Below are positions 7,833 to 17,616 of a DNA stretch of 64,000 bases, one piece after another. The position numbers and the translations under genes are program-made. The DNA is from Streptomyces canus (GTDB lineage: Bacteria; Actinomycetota; Actinomycetes; Streptomycetales; Streptomycetaceae), in NCBI RefSeq assembly GCF_041435015.1, contig NZ_CP107989.1:930001-994000 (forward strand). Reading direction: 5' to 3'. The notes beneath the pieces were generated by a model. The model was not told the origin of the DNA. It was given only the letters and a program-made list of their open reading frames with translations, and did not search any database. Positions within the stretch are counted from its first letter, which is position 1; each line of letters begins with the position of its first letter.

Positions 7833-7880
7833 GGCACCCGGCACTGACAGCCGGACCGGCTGCCAGTGCCGGACGTGGGC

Positions 7881-8777
7881 TCAGCCGGCGTGCCGGGGAC
7901 GGTAGTTCAGGCGTTCCCGTACGACGGGGTAGCCCGCCTTGGCGAAGTTCGCGGCCATGGGGAAGTTCCCCCGGTCCGTCGCGGCGGAGACGAACTCGGC
8001 GCCCCGCTCGACCAGATAGTGGGTGCACTCGGCCAGCAGGTCGTAGGCATAGCCGTTCCCCCGGTGTTCCGGCACCACCCCGATGAACCCGATGCAGGGC
8101 CCCGACGGATTGTGCGCGGGAATGTGGATCCCGGCCACGTCTCCCTGGGGGGTGTGGGCGATCTGCCACCACTCGCGCGGCGAGGGACACCAGTGGAAGA
8201 AGTCGAGTTCCTCCTGGGCGGCCCGGTCGAGTCCGTCCTCCTCGATGGCCTTGAGGGCGTGCGCGTCGAGGGTGGCGGAATGGATGCGCCGCAGCAGGTC
8301 GAAGAAGACCGCGTCGTCCGGTTCGGGCCTGAACTCGAGGCGTCCGGGCGGCTCGGGCAGCCCGTGCTCCGGCGTCCACCGGTAGAGGAACCGCTCGACC
8401 AGGAGCTCGTATCCGGCCTTCTGTACGGCGGTGAAGCGGGCCTGGGCGGCGGCCCGCAGCTCCGGATCCTCGCGCCAGCCCGCGGGCAGGTTCATCTCGA
8501 GCTCGACCTGCCAGGGGGCGGTGCGCAGGAGTTCGGCGCCGGCCTCCTCCTCGCCTTCGGCCACGTCGAACCAGTTGACGTTGAGGGGGGCGGTGTCGTC
8601 GGGGCCGCCCCACCAGGCGCCGCGTGCCACGACCTTGCCGTCGCGCAGGGCGACGCGCTTCCAGTCGGGGCGGTGCCGGGTGAGCCGGTGGGACTCACGG
8701 GCGCTGAGCGGGTCGGGCAGAGCGTCGAAGAGAGGGGCTTCGCGCTCGTCGAGCGCGCGGATGACCAGGTCGGTCAT
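7881..8777 (-). CDS. GNAT-family N-acetyltransferase
   Basis: A 298-residue protein whose C-terminal 100 residues form a GNAT domain. The acetyl-CoA pyrophosphate loop is IGFIGVVPEHRGNGYAYDLLAECTHY cut to its core VPEHRGNGYAYDLL, preceded by the strand DVAGIHIPAHN. The N-terminal half (MTDLVIRALDEREAPLFDALPD onward) looks like a second, degenerate GNAT-like fold. The ATG at 8777 has GGAGGA eight nt upstream. The substrate is unknown; amines, aminoglycosides or protein termini are all possible. It is divergent from the GH64 glucanase. Confidence 0.88.
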   Translation of the reverse strand: MTDLVIRALDEREAPLFDALPDPLSARESHRLTRHRPDWKRVALRDGKVVARGAWWGGPDDTAPLNVNWFDVAEGEEEAGAELLRTAPWQVELEMNLPAGWREDPELRAAAQARFTAVQKAGYELLVERFLYRWTPEHGLPEPPGRLEFRPEPDDAVFFDLLRRIHSATLDAHALKAIEEDGLDRAAQEELDFFHWCPSPREWWQIAHTPQGDVAGIHIPAHNPSGPCIGFIGVVPEHRGNGYAYDLLAECTHYLVERGAEFVSAATDRGNFPMAANFAKAGYPVVRERLNYRPRHAG

Positions 8778-8820
8778 GGGTGGATTCCTCCGGGATGCGT
8801 ACTGCGTGGAGCACTCCCGG

Positions 8821-8877
8821 TCAGACGAGGCACGCCGGGGCGACGGAGAGGGAGCGCTGAATGATGGTGAACTGCAC
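8821..8877 (-). CDS. possible 18-residue leader ORF
   Basis: A GTG at 8877 has GGAGG about 8 nt upstream and opens an 18-codon frame (MQFTIIQRSLSVAPACLV) that ends 43 nt before the GNAT gene. The spacing and good ribosome-binding site make it a plausible translated leader, but there is no direct evidence and no known family. Confidence 0.3.
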   Translation of the reverse strand: MQFTIIQRSLSVAPACLV

Positions 8878-8987
8878 GGCACTCGCCTCCTTCCGCTGGT
8901 CTCCGGGCGTGGCGGCTCACGCTACGGGATCTTCGGGACCGGCGTCCATCGGTTTTCGCGGCGCACGTCCGGTCCCCCGGCCTCCGC

Positions 8988-9013
8988 TTAATCGGTCCTT
9001 AAGGCCGGATTAA
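8988..9013. promoter_or_regulatory. 26-bp imperfect palindrome upstream of glucanase
   Basis: Two 13-bp half sites beginning and ending in TTAATC/GATTAA meet at a central CTTAAG; 11 of 13 positions are complementary. It lies about 100 nt before the glucanase start and about 210 nt before the GNAT start. Being AT-rich in a GC-rich genome, it looks like a transcription-factor site; a hairpin is the alternative. Confidence 0.45.
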
Positions 9014-9075
9014 ACGCTGTCCGCTCTGTATGCCGTGGAGCCCGCCGTCCGTACCATCGGGCCTCGTCCACATCG

Positions 9076-9089
9076 TGAGAGCGCTCTCA
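9076..9089. promoter_or_regulatory. LacI-type operator TGAGAGCGCTCTCA
   Basis: A perfect 14-bp palindrome 23 nt before the glucanase ATG. Central CGCG-type palindromes with GAGAGCGCTCTC cores are typical targets of LacI/GalR regulators such as CebR-like repressors of glycosidase genes in Streptomyces. The position over the likely promoter/leader suggests repression relieved by a glucan oligosaccharide. The regulator is not in the window. Confidence 0.65.
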
Positions 9090-9111
9090 ATTCTCCGAGG
9101 AGACCCCCCAC

Positions 9112-10302
9112 ATGACACCTCGTCACCAGCGCCACCTCGGCCGCCGCAAAGTCCTCTTCGCCCTTGGTGGGGTGATGGCGGCCGCACCCGCCGTCGCCGC
9201 ACTGGCCCCCCACGCCCTCGCCGACGGCAACCGCACCACGGCGGCCGGAGCCCTGCCGCTGACCGTCGTCAACAACACCGGCGCCTTCGACAACGCGAAC
9301 GTCCACGTCTACATCGTGGGCAACCTGGACGGCAGGCAGGTCCGCGTCACACCGGACGGGACCCTCGCCCCGATCGCCCTGTCCGACAACGGCGCCGACG
9401 GCTACACCGACTACGCGATAGGCCTGGCGGGCAGCGGCGGGACCAGCTTGTCCCTCCCCTACCTGTCCGGCCGTATCTACGTGTCCCTGGGCGCGAAGCT
9501 GAAGTTCAAGGTCGTCACCGACGGCAACGGCAACCCCGCCCTCCAGTACCCGGCCGGCTGGGTGAGCTCGGACCCCAACTACCCGGTGCTGCACGACTGC
9601 GCCGAATTCACGTACAACCCGGCGGGCATGTTCTGCAACACGACCATGGTGGACATGTTCAGCGTGCCGCTGAGCATCCGGCTGACCGGTGCGCGGGACC
9701 AGACGACGGGCACCCTGCGCGCCTCCGGGCGGGCCGGTGCCTTCGACGCCGTACGCCGGGCCGAGGAGTTCGCGCCCCTCGTGGTGGACGACACGCGGGT
9801 CATCGCGCCGGGTCACGGTCTGGACGCCGGCCTGTTCCCGTCGGACTACCTCGCGCCGTACATCGACGAGGTGTGGAGCACGTACACGGGCAAGGACCTG
9901 ACCGTCACCACGAACGCGGGCACCTTCACCGGCCGGGTGCGCGGCGGGCAGCTCATGTTCGAGGGGCCCGCGCAGGTGTCCTTCGCCCGGCCGTCGACAC
10001 GGGACGTGCTCTTCTGCGACGGCACGCTCGCCGCTCCCAACGACGGCACGACAGGGCCGGTCGCCGCGGTGCTCGGTGCCGGGTTCAACCGGTCGACGCT
10101 GGTGAGCACCCCCACCCAGCCGACCACCGACCCCGCCTCCTTCTACCGGACCGCTCTGACCAACCACTACGCCAAGGCCATGCACGCGGCCACGGAGGAC
10201 GGAAAGGCGTACGGCTTCGCCTTCGACGACGTGGCCGAATTCGCCTCGTACGTCCAGGACACGGCGCCGACGGGGATCCGGCTGACGCTCACGCCCTTCT
10301 AG
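9112..10302 (+). CDS. GH64 beta-1,3-glucanase, secreted
   Basis: A 396-residue protein with an N-terminal twin-arginine-like export signal (GRRKVLFALGGVMAAAPAVA, cleavage probably near residue 37, ALA-DG). The mature part matches glycoside hydrolase family 64, laminaripentaose-producing beta-1,3-glucanases that cut fungal cell-wall glucan. It has an early beta-sandwich (LPLTVVNNTGAFDNANVHVYIVG), LSLPYLSGRIYVSLG and the core segments ADLTVTTNAGTF-like and YGFAFDDVAEFASY. Length agrees with the family. The ATG has GAGGAG upstream and a LacI-type operator lies just before it, consistent with substrate-induced expression. Role: attack on, or feeding from, fungal or plant callose-like glucan. Confidence 0.88.
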   Translation: MTPRHQRHLGRRKVLFALGGVMAAAPAVAALAPHALADGNRTTAAGALPLTVVNNTGAFDNANVHVYIVGNLDGRQVRVTPDGTLAPIALSDNGADGYTDYAIGLAGSGGTSLSLPYLSGRIYVSLGAKLKFKVVTDGNGNPALQYPAGWVSSDPNYPVLHDCAEFTYNPAGMFCNTTMVDMFSVPLSIRLTGARDQTTGTLRASGRAGAFDAVRRAEEFAPLVVDDTRVIAPGHGLDAGLFPSDYLAPYIDEVWSTYTGKDLTVTTNAGTFTGRVRGGQLMFEGPAQVSFARPSTRDVLFCDGTLAAPNDGTTGPVAAVLGAGFNRSTLVSTPTQPTTDPASFYRTALTNHYAKAMHAATEDGKAYGFAFDDVAEFASYVQDTAPTGIRLTLTPF

Positions 10303-10350
10303 AGGTCGGTTCGGGGTGCGGGGCCGGTCGGGTCGTAGCAGCGTAGGGGT

Positions 10351-11439
10351 GTGAGCGGAGCGCGCGACCGGGACCGGCGGAGCTGGCTGCGGGGCGCGCC
10401 GCCGCCGGGGTGGGTGCGGGTACTGCCCGCGGTACTGCTGGCGGGTGTGTGCGTGGCGACCCTCGTCAGCCCCGGTCCGCTCGACATCGGGTTCCTGCTG
10501 GGCGCCATCCCGCCGCTGGCCGTGCTGTCGTACGGGCCGGCGGCGACCGCGGTGCTCGGCGTGTCCGTCCTGGTCGTGCTGAACGTGCCGGCCTTCCGGC
10601 TGAACGATCCGGGCAGCACGGATGTGCTGACCGTGGGCTTCGTCGCGGCGCTCAGTGTGCTCGTGTCGTTCGTACGGAGTCGGCGGGACGCCCAGCTGGT
10701 GACCGAGCGTGCGGTCGCGGAGGCCGCGCAGCGGGCCGTCGTGCCGCCGCTGCCGGGGCGGGTGGGAGGCGTGCGGTGTGCGGGGCTGTACCGGGCCGCG
10801 CAGCGCGGGACGCTGGTCGGGGGCGACTTCTTCGACGTCCGGGAGGGGCCCCGCGGGGTGCGGGTGGTCATGGGCGATGTGCAGGGGCACGGGCTGTCGG
10901 CCGTCTCGACGGTCGCCTCGCTGCTGGGGGCCTTCCGGGAGGCGGTGCTGGACCGGCCGGATCCCGAGTCGGTGGCCGCGCGGCTGGACCGCAGGCTGGT
11001 GGTCGACTCCGGGGTCGTACGGCACTCGGAGCTGTTCGCGACGGCGGTGGTGATGGACTTCGGAGTCGGAGCGCGGACCGTGCGGATCGTGGCGTGCGGG
11101 CAGCCCGGCCCGGTTCTGCTGCGTGACGGGCGGGCCGTGGAACTCGACGTCCCGGTGGGCACCCCGCTCGGCCTGGGCCTGTCCGACGCCTCGCCGCCGA
11201 TCGGGGTCACGGTCCCGCTGCGGCCCGGCGACCGGCTCTTCCTGGCCTCGGACGGGGTCTGGGAGGCGCGGGACGCCGCCGGAGTCTTCTACCCGCTGCT
11301 CGACCGGATCACCGGCTTCGCGGGCGACCTCCCGGACCTCGTCGAGGAGGTCTGGGCCGATCTCGTGGGCTACGCCACGGAGCTCCAGGACGACGTCACG
11401 ATGCTCGTTCTCGCTCCGGGGGATCCGGAGCCCCGCTGA
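10351..11439 (+). CDS. membrane SpoIIE-family PP2C phosphatase
   Basis: A 362-residue protein. Residues about 20-112 contain four hydrophobic helices, and residues about 140-355 are a PP2C/SpoIIE serine phosphatase. Metal-binding motifs are visible as [15 protein letters not shown] and [11 protein letters not shown], with a final acidic site in [10 protein letters not shown]. Such phosphatases typically dephosphorylate anti-sigma antagonists (STAS proteins) in partner-switching systems. The GTG start at 10351 has only a weak purine tract. The gene ends 44 bp inside the 3' end of the convergent MMPL gene. No sensor domain other than the membrane region is visible. Confidence 0.9.
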   Translation: MSGARDRDRRSWLRGAPPPGWVRVLPAVLLAGVCVATLVSPGPLDIGFLLGAIPPLAVLSYGPAATAVLGVSVLVVLNVPAFRLNDPGSTDVLTVGFVAALSVLVSFVRSRRDAQLVTERAVAEAAQRAVVPPLPGRVGGVRCAGLYRAAQRGTLVGGDFFDVREGPRGVRVVMGDVQGHGLSAVSTVASLLGAFREAVLDRPDPESVAARLDRRLVVDSGVVRHSELFATAVVMDFGVGARTVRIVACGQPGPVLLRDGRAVELDVPVGTPLGLGLSDASPPIGVTVPLRPGDRLFLASDGVWEARDAAGVFYPLLDRITGFAGDLPDLVEEVWADLVGYATELQDDVTMLVLAPGDPEPR

Positions 11440-13633
11440 CCGCCCCGCCCCCCTCGGTGTCGATGTGCGGCAGCATCCGGTCGAGCCAGTGGGGTGTCCA
11501 CCAGGCATGCCGTCCCAGCAGGGTCATGACGGCGGGGACCATGAGCAGCCGTACGACGGTCGCGTCGATCAGCACGCTCACCGCGAGGCCCAGTCCGAGC
11601 ATCTTGACCACGATGTTGTCGCTGACGATGAAGGCCGCGAAGACGCTCACCATGATCAGGGCCGCGCAGGTGATGACCCGGGCGGTGATCTCCAGCGCGT
11701 GCGCGACGGAGGCCTTGGCGTTCCCGGTGCGCAGCCAGGCCTCGTGGATCCGGGAGAGCAGGAAGATCTCGTAGTCCATGCTCAGCCCGAAGATGATCGC
11801 GAACATCATCATCGGCACATAGCTCTCGATGGGCACCTTGCCGGAGACACCGAGCGCCGGCCCGCCCCAGCCCCACTGGAAGACGGCGACGACGACGCCG
11901 TAGGAGGCGGCGATGGACAGGACGTTGAGGACGGCCGCCTTGAGGGCGACGAGCAGCCCGCGGAAGACGGCGAGGATGATCAGGAAGGCGAGGGCGACGA
12001 CCACACCGATGATCAGCGGCAGCCGGTCGGCGACGATGTCGCGGAAGTCGACCTGGGCCGCGGTCGTGCCGGTGACGTATCCCTTGGCGTCGGTGCCGGT
12101 GACCGCGGCGGGCAGGGTGGTGTCGACCAGGCGGTTGGTGAGGTCGGTGGTGGAGGCGCTCTGCGGGGACTGCTTGGAGTAGACGGTGGCGAGCAGGACG
12201 TCCCCGTCCTTGGTGGGGGTCAGCTGGGTGACCGTGGCGGCGCCGGACACGCCGCCGAGGGTCTTCTGCGCCTGGGAGGACAGGGACGAGCGCTGGGACG
12301 ACGGTACGGAGGTCTGGTCGATGACGACGGTGAGGGGGCCGTTGGAGCCGGGGCCGAAGGCGTCGGTCATCCGGTCGTAGGCGCGCCGGTCGGTGAAGGA
12401 CGTGGGGTCGGCGCCGTCGCCGATGTGACCGAGTTGGAGGGAGAAGACCGGGATGGCGAGGACGACGACGGTTGTCACGCCCGCGGCCAGGAAACGCCAC
12501 GGCCGCCGCTCGACCCGCTGGGCATAGCGGTGCCACGTCCCCTGCGCCGTCTCGCCCTCGGCGGCGTCGGTCTCGGCGACCGGACGGCGCACCCGGTAGC
12601 GGTCGATCCGGGTGCCGATCAGTCCCAGCAGGGCCGGGACCAGGGTCAGGGCGCCCAGGACGGCGGAGACGACCGTGACGGCGGCGGCGAGCCCGAGTTT
12701 CGCGATGAACGAGACTCCGGACACGGACAGGCCCGCCAGGGCGATGATCACCGTGCAGCCGGAGACCAGGACGGCTCGTCCGCTGGTGGCGGTGGCCCCG
12801 CCGGCCGCGCGCACCGGATCCTTCCCGTCCATCAGGCTCTGGCGGTGGCGGGTGAGCTGGAAGAGCGCGTAGTCGATGCCGACGCCCAGGCCGATCATCG
12901 TGGCCAGGGTGGGCGAAACGGTCGCGAAGGTGAACGCCGAGGCCAGCAGGCCGAGGCAGGCGAGCCCCCCGATCACACTGATCAAGGCGGTCACCAGGGG
13001 GATTCCGGCGGCGATCACACTGCCGAAGCCGACGAGCAGGACGACGATCGCCACGGCGAATCCGATCAACTCGCTCACCCGGTCGTCGGCGTCGGGCCGC
13101 GCGAGTTCGCCGAGCTGTCCGCCGTACTCGACGTCGACGCCGGCCGCCCGCAGGGGCTGTACGGCTTTGTCGACACCGTGGAGGTAGCCGTCGCCCAGGG
13201 TCGAGGGCTGGACGTCGAAGCGGACGGTGATGTAGGCCGTCTTCGCGTCCGACGACAGCGGCCCGACCTTCGAGGCGGGCGCGGACAGCGGGTTCTGCAC
13301 CGACAGGACGTGCGGCAGCTTCTGGAGATCGGTGACGGTCGTGGAGACCTGCGAGCCGAGCGAGGTGAGGGCCTTGTCACCGTCGTGGAGAACGATCTGG
13401 CTGCCGTACCCCCCGGCCGCCGGGTCGTGCTTTTTCAGGACGTCCTGGCCCTCCTGCGACTGCACGCCGGGCAGGGAGAAGTTGTCGGAGTAGTCCCCGC
13501 CGAAGGACCGGTTCAGGGTCTGCAGGGCGACCAGGGCCACGAGCCAGGCCACCAGGACGATCACGAAGTGTCGGGCGCACCACTCCCCCAGCCTGCGCAG
13601 GGCGCCCTTGGGCCTGTTACGGGTAGTGGACAT
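11396..13633 (-). CDS. MMPL/RND-type membrane transporter
   Basis: A 745-residue protein with the two-repeat MMPL architecture. A first helix (residues about 16-37) is followed by a large extracytoplasmic loop ([16 protein letters not shown] onward), a five-helix block, a second loop after about residue 400 and a second five-helix block ending near residue 720. The conserved acidic pair of the proton path is suggested by [14 protein letters not shown] and [15 protein letters not shown]. Family members export lipids, siderophores or antibiotics using the proton gradient. The start has AGGGAAG upstream. Its end overlaps the convergent PP2C gene by 44 bp. The substrate is unknown. Confidence 0.9.
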   Translation of the reverse strand: MSTTRNRPKGALRRLGEWCARHFVIVLVAWLVALVALQTLNRSFGGDYSDNFSLPGVQSQEGQDVLKKHDPAAGGYGSQIVLHDGDKALTSLGSQVSTTVTDLQKLPHVLSVQNPLSAPASKVGPLSSDAKTAYITVRFDVQPSTLGDGYLHGVDKAVQPLRAAGVDVEYGGQLGELARPDADDRVSELIGFAVAIVVLLVGFGSVIAAGIPLVTALISVIGGLACLGLLASAFTFATVSPTLATMIGLGVGIDYALFQLTRHRQSLMDGKDPVRAAGGATATSGRAVLVSGCTVIIALAGLSVSGVSFIAKLGLAAAVTVVSAVLGALTLVPALLGLIGTRIDRYRVRRPVAETDAAEGETAQGTWHRYAQRVERRPWRFLAAGVTTVVVLAIPVFSLQLGHIGDGADPTSFTDRRAYDRMTDAFGPGSNGPLTVVIDQTSVPSSQRSSLSSQAQKTLGGVSGAATVTQLTPTKDGDVLLATVYSKQSPQSASTTDLTNRLVDTTLPAAVTGTDAKGYVTGTTAAQVDFRDIVADRLPLIIGVVVALAFLIILAVFRGLLVALKAAVLNVLSIAASYGVVVAVFQWGWGGPALGVSGKVPIESYVPMMMFAIIFGLSMDYEIFLLSRIHEAWLRTGNAKASVAHALEITARVITCAALIMVSVFAAFIVSDNIVVKMLGLGLAVSVLIDATVVRLLMVPAVMTLLGRHAWWTPHWLDRMLPHIDTEGGGAVSGAPDPPERERAS

Positions 13634-13848
13634 GGTGTCGTCTTCCCTGCCGGCCCCGAGAGATCAGTACTCCCATTACACGCCAGCCGGATCATCCGGG
13701 CATCCCGGCACCGACCCGTCAAGGACCGCGGACGGGACCCGCTCCGGACGCTTCCGGATGCAAGGTCGGCCCGGGCGTTGAATGGTGATAGCGGACCCGT
13801 TGACACCACCGGGACCGCACAGCGATCCGGATCCGAGGAGCAGAGATC

Positions 13849-14055
13849 ATGCCGACGTCACAGCCCGACGCGTCCCGGTCGTCCGAGGACCGCACCACCC
13901 CGGACGACCTGCTCCACACCCGTACCGGCACCGAGGTGTCGCCGGAGGACCTCGTCCTTGCCTCGGGCAAGGACATCACCCCGCGCAGTCTCGAATGGGC
14001 CCGGCGCAAGCTGGCGGCGGAGGGCCCGGCAGCGCTCGACAAGCTGCTGCCCTGA
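13849..14055 (+). CDS. small conserved hypothetical protein
   Basis: A 68-residue hydrophilic protein with an excellent ribosome-binding site (GAGGAG 8 nt before ATG). The first 40 residues are disordered (Ser/Asp/Thr-rich), and the end forms one amphipathic helix (SPEDLVLASGKDITPRSLEW and the following RRKLAAEG). No domain is recognised. It lies alone between the MMPL gene (divergent) and the convergent molybdoenzyme gene. Confidence 0.65.
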   Translation: MPTSQPDASRSSEDRTTPDDLLHTRTGTEVSPEDLVLASGKDITPRSLEWARRKLAAEGPAALDKLLP

Positions 14056-14075
14056 CCACACCCAGTGGCCGTACG

Positions 14076-15206
14076 TCAGCCCCCGGACTCCTCGTCCAGG
14101 CACAGCACGTCGACCCGCTGCACGAGGTTGTTGGCGAAGCCGCCCCGGTTCCAGGGCTGTTCCAGCGGCTGGGTGTGCCCCTCGGCGTCGGTGGCCCGTG
14201 CGCTGAGTACGTACGCGCCGGGCTCCGCGCGCCAGTTGAAGCGCCAGCGCCGCCAGGCCCAGCGGTGACCGGCGTCCGGTTCGAGTTCCGCCTCGTGCCA
14301 GGACCGTCCCGCGTCGGTGCTGACCTCGGCACGGGTCACCGGCGCGCACCCGGACCAGGCGCGCCCCTCCAGCGTCACGGCCCCTGGCCGGACGACACGG
14401 GCTCGGGACATGAAGTCCGGGAATCCGGGCGGGACGAGCAGGGCGCGCGGCGCGATCCGGGTGACCGGCTCGCCCTCGTCCCCGGGGTGCTGTCGGAGCC
14501 GGTAGGCGACGGTCTGCTGGAACCCGGTGAACGGCGTGTCGGTGACGGTGATCTCGCGCAGCCACTTCACCTGGGCCATGCCGTACCAGCCGGGCACGAC
14601 GAGCCGGAGCGGGTGGCCGTGCTGCGGGGGCAGCGGGGTGCCGTTCATCTCGTAGGCGACCAGTACGTCGGGCTCGGTACCGGTGGCCACGCCGAGGGGC
14701 AGGGCCCGCTGGTAGTCCTGTTCGACGCCGCGTTCCACTCCGTGGTCGGCGCCGGTGCACACCACGTCGACGGCGTCGGCCTCCACTCCGGCCTCGGCGA
14801 GCAGCAGCCGCAGCGGTACGCCGGTCCACTCGGCGGTGCCGACGGCCTCGACCAGCCAGGGCTGGCTGACCGGGCGGGGTGTGAGCAGGGCCCGACCGTT
14901 GCCCGCGCACTCCATCGTCACCCTGGTGGTGACCCGCGGCAGGGAGCGCAGTTCGGCCGGGGTCAGGGTGAGCGGGCGGCGGACCCTGCCTCCGATCCCG
15001 AGCTGCCAGGGGGTGTCCTCGGGGACGTACGGGATGTCGTAGTGCGTGAGGACGTAGTGCAGGCCGGGCGGGGTGAGGTCGTGGCGCATCGCCTCGAGCG
15101 GCAGACCGTGGTTGCGGGTGGCGAGCGCCAGTTCGTCCCGGCCGATGCCCTCGTCGGGGGCGGCGAGCCGGGCCGGGGTGCTCGTGTCGGCGAGTCGGTG
15201 GCCCAT
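14076..15206 (-). CDS. sulfite-oxidase-family molybdoenzyme
   Basis: A 376-residue protein of the SUOX family. The molybdenum-ligand cysteine is in [16 protein letters not shown] (about residues 91-106). Other family motifs are [37 protein letters not shown] cut to its core [21 protein letters not shown], and [14 protein letters not shown]. The C-terminal 110 residues form the Mo-co dimerisation domain ([19 protein letters not shown]). No Tat signal or haem/cytochrome domain is seen, so it is probably cytoplasmic or exported in complex. The substrate could be sulfite or another sulfur or nitrogen oxide. It is divergent from the transhydrogenase gene. Confidence 0.9.
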   Translation of the reverse strand: MGHRLADTSTPARLAAPDEGIGRDELALATRNHGLPLEAMRHDLTPPGLHYVLTHYDIPYVPEDTPWQLGIGGRVRRPLTLTPAELRSLPRVTTRVTMECAGNGRALLTPRPVSQPWLVEAVGTAEWTGVPLRLLLAEAGVEADAVDVVCTGADHGVERGVEQDYQRALPLGVATGTEPDVLVAYEMNGTPLPPQHGHPLRLVVPGWYGMAQVKWLREITVTDTPFTGFQQTVAYRLRQHPGDEGEPVTRIAPRALLVPPGFPDFMSRARVVRPGAVTLEGRAWSGCAPVTRAEVSTDAGRSWHEAELEPDAGHRWAWRRWRFNWRAEPGAYVLSARATDAEGHTQPLEQPWNRGGFANNLVQRVDVLCLDEESGG

Positions 15207-15363
15207 GGCCGCATTGTCCCGCGGTCCGGCTGAGCTGTCGCGGTCCGCGCGCCATCTCCGGCAGTCCCAGGACGGCTTCACCGTCAGCTGCGCCGGTTCA
15301 GGGGGCGACCGGTTTCCTGCTCACCCTTTCGAAAGGGACCCTGCGGCTGTCAGACTCCCGAGG

Positions 15364-16767
15364 GTGCCCGACTTCGACATGCTCGTCATCGGATCCGGTC
15401 CGGGTGGCCAGAAGGCCGCCATCGCCGCGGCCAAGCTGGGCCACCGGGTCGCCGTCGTCGACCGCCCCGACATGGTCGGCGGGGTCTCCATCCACACCGG
15501 CACCATCCCCTCCAAGACCCTGCGCGAGGCGGTGCTGTACCTGACCGGCCTCACCCAGCGCGATCTGTACGGACAGAGCTACCGGCTCAAAGAGGACATC
15601 ACCGTCTCCGATCTGACCGCGCGCACCCAGCACGTGGTCGGCCGCGAGGTCGACGTGATCCGCAGTCAGCTCTCCCGCAACCACGTCGCCCTCTACGCCG
15701 GCACCGGCCGCTTCGTCGACCCGCACACCGTCGCCCTGCGCGAGGTCAACGGTCACGAACGCCTGCTCAGCGCGGAGAACATCGTCATCGCCACGGGCAC
15801 GCGCCCGGCACGGCCTGACACCGTCGAGTTCGACGGCCGCACGATCATGGACTCCGACAACGTGCTCGCCCTCGAACGCGTCCCGCGCTCCATGGTCATC
15901 GTCGGCGCGGGGGTCATCGGGATGGAGTACGCCTCCATGTTCGCCGCGCTCGGCAGCAAGGTGACGGTCGTCGAGAAGCGGGCCGGGATGCTCGACATCT
16001 GCGACGTCGAGGTCATCGAGGCGCTGAAGTACCACCTGCGCGACCTGGCCGTGACGTTCCGCTTCGGTGAGACCGTCGCCGCGGTCGAGCGCCACCCCCG
16101 CGGCACGCTGACCATCCTGGAGAGCGGCAAGAAGATACCCGCCGACGCCGTGATGTACTCGGCCGGACGGCAGGGCCTGACCGACGAACTCGACCTGGAC
16201 AAGGCCGGGCTGGCCGCCGACAGGCGCGGCCGGATCACGGTCGACGAGCACTACCGCACCGAAGTGCCGCACATCTACGCCGTGGGAGACGTGATCGGCT
16301 TCCCGGCGCTGGCGGCGACGTCCATGGAACAGGGCAGGTCGGCCGCCTACCACGCCTTCGGCGAGCCGGTCGGACAGATGCACCATCTCCAGCCCATCGG
16401 CATCTACACCATCCCGGAGATCAGCTTCGTCGGACGTACCGAGGACCAACTCACCGAGGACAGTGTGCCCTTCGAGGTCGGTATCTCCCGGTACCGCGAA
16501 CTCGCCCGGGGTCAGATCATCGGGGACTCCCACGGCATGCTGAAGCTGCTGGTCTCCCCGGAGGACCGGACCCTGCTGGGCGTGCACTGCTTCGGTACCG
16601 GGGCCACCGAACTGATCCACATCGGGCAGACCGTGATGGGCTGTGGCGGCACGGTCGACTATCTGGTCGACGCGGTGTTCAACTACCCGACCCTCGCGGA
16701 GTCCTACAAGGTCGCGGCGCTGGACGCCACGAACAAACTCCGCCAGATCGACCGGATCGGGGACTGA
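15364..16767 (+). CDS. sthA: soluble pyridine nucleotide transhydrogenase
   Basis: A 467-residue flavoprotein of the disulfide-reductase superfamily. The FAD site is [17 protein letters not shown], the NAD(P) site [20 protein letters not shown], the second FAD site [15 protein letters not shown], and the dimerisation domain ends near residue 460. Instead of the redox CxxxxC pair, the active-site segment reads [12 protein letters not shown], with neither cysteine, which separates it from lipoamide dehydrogenase and fits Si-specific transhydrogenases that move hydride between NADPH and NAD. The GTG at 15364 lies exactly at the start of homology but has no strong Shine-Dalgarno. Function: cytosolic balancing of NADPH and NADH. 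Confidence 0.88.
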   Translation: MPDFDMLVIGSGPGGQKAAIAAAKLGHRVAVVDRPDMVGGVSIHTGTIPSKTLREAVLYLTGLTQRDLYGQSYRLKEDITVSDLTARTQHVVGREVDVIRSQLSRNHVALYAGTGRFVDPHTVALREVNGHERLLSAENIVIATGTRPARPDTVEFDGRTIMDSDNVLALERVPRSMVIVGAGVIGMEYASMFAALGSKVTVVEKRAGMLDICDVEVIEALKYHLRDLAVTFRFGETVAAVERHPRGTLTILESGKKIPADAVMYSAGRQGLTDELDLDKAGLAADRRGRITVDEHYRTEVPHIYAVGDVIGFPALAATSMEQGRSAAYHAFGEPVGQMHHLQPIGIYTIPEISFVGRTEDQLTEDSVPFEVGISRYRELARGQIIGDSHGMLKLLVSPEDRTLLGVHCFGTGATELIHIGQTVMGCGGTVDYLVDAVFNYPTLAESYKVAALDATNKLRQIDRIGD

Positions 16768-16774
16768 ACCGACG

Positions 16775-17260
16775 TCAGGGTTCCTCGGAGGGGTCCTCGA
16801 CGATGTGCACGGCGGCCTCCTCCGCGCCTGCCGCGCCCGCGTCGATGCCCACGTCGGTGGCGACCTCGTCCTTCGTGGTGGTGGGGTGGGCGCCCTCGTC
16901 GGGGGCGACGAGACGGCCGGCGCGGTCGGCACCGGCCTCCGGGTCGATCGGTTCGCCCTCGCCGCCGGGCAGGTCGCCGATCTCGTCGCCGAGGGGCGCG
17001 GTCGCCTCGGGGGCCTCCTGGGCGAGGCGTTCGTCGAGGCTCTCCCCGTCGTGCTGTTCGGCCGCGGTGGTGCCGTACCGGGTGACGCCGAGGGGCTTCT
17101 CCGGTGGCGAGTAGCCCTCGTCGAGGGTGTCGTCGTAGGTCCGTTCGTCGACGGCGTCCTGGAGGTCGAGCGGGGCCGCGTCCTCCTGCTCCTCGTTGGT
17201 TCCGGTGGGCTGGTAGGCGTCGTCGGCCGGCGGCTCGGCGGGTGTCGGTTCGGTGCCCAT
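16775..17260 (-). CDS. DUF5709 acidic protein
   Basis: A 161-residue, very acidic and probably disordered protein. The recognisable DUF5709 segment is LDEGYSPPEKPLGVTRYGTT, followed by ESLDERLAQEAPE and DRAGRLVAPDEGAH. The ATG at 17260 has GGGAGG six nt upstream. The family is restricted to actinomycetes and has no known biochemical role; stress-related expression has been suggested for similar small acidic proteins. It converges on the transhydrogenase gene (7-nt gap) and is divergent from the APC permease. Confidence 0.8.
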   Translation of the reverse strand: MGTEPTPAEPPADDAYQPTGTNEEQEDAAPLDLQDAVDERTYDDTLDEGYSPPEKPLGVTRYGTTAAEQHDGESLDERLAQEAPEATAPLGDEIGDLPGGEGEPIDPEAGADRAGRLVAPDEGAHPTTTKDEVATDVGIDAGAAGAEEAAVHIVEDPSEEP

Positions 17261-17616
17261 GGGCTGCCTCCCTCGCGCGTCGCGTGCGGTTCGATGCGGT
17301 GTCCTGAACCGCGTTTCCCCGTATGCGCTCTCCAACCTCAAAAGGCTGCCGGAGTAAGGCATTCCACGGCCGGAAGGTTACCCCCCAGTTAATCTTGAAG
17401 GGTCAAGGAATACGGCTATCATCACTCGCATACACGGAGTGACCGGTCGTCCACGCAGCGGCCGTACGGTCCCCCGCGCACCCCTTCGGTACCCCTCTCC
17501 ACCGCCCCTGCCCGAGGCCATCCCTCTCAGTGCCCGGGGCGGAGCCACCCCCACCCCTTTTGTGCCGTACGGTCCCCCTCCGCCGTGCGCCGTGCCCTAC
17601 CGAAAGCAGCGCAACC
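17261..17616. promoter_or_regulatory. divergent intergenic region with promoter
   Basis: A 356-nt region without a convincing gene separates DUF5709 from the APC permease. On the plus strand TTGAAG (17395-17400) and TATCAT (17417-17422), 16 nt apart, form a reasonable housekeeping-type promoter for the permease, implying a leader of roughly 190 nt. I see no riboswitch that I can name in that leader. Confidence 0.45.

Noticed and set aside
9010..11508. An 832-codon minus-strand frame opposite the glucanase and PP2C genes
   Set aside because: The translation is rich in His, Arg, Gly and Val with no domain, and the opposite strand encodes two clear families.
11123..14206. A 1027-codon plus-strand frame opposite the MMPL transporter
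   Set aside because: The composition is Asp/Gly/Gln-rich, as expected for the complement of a membrane-protein gene; the minus strand encodes a complete MMPL protein.
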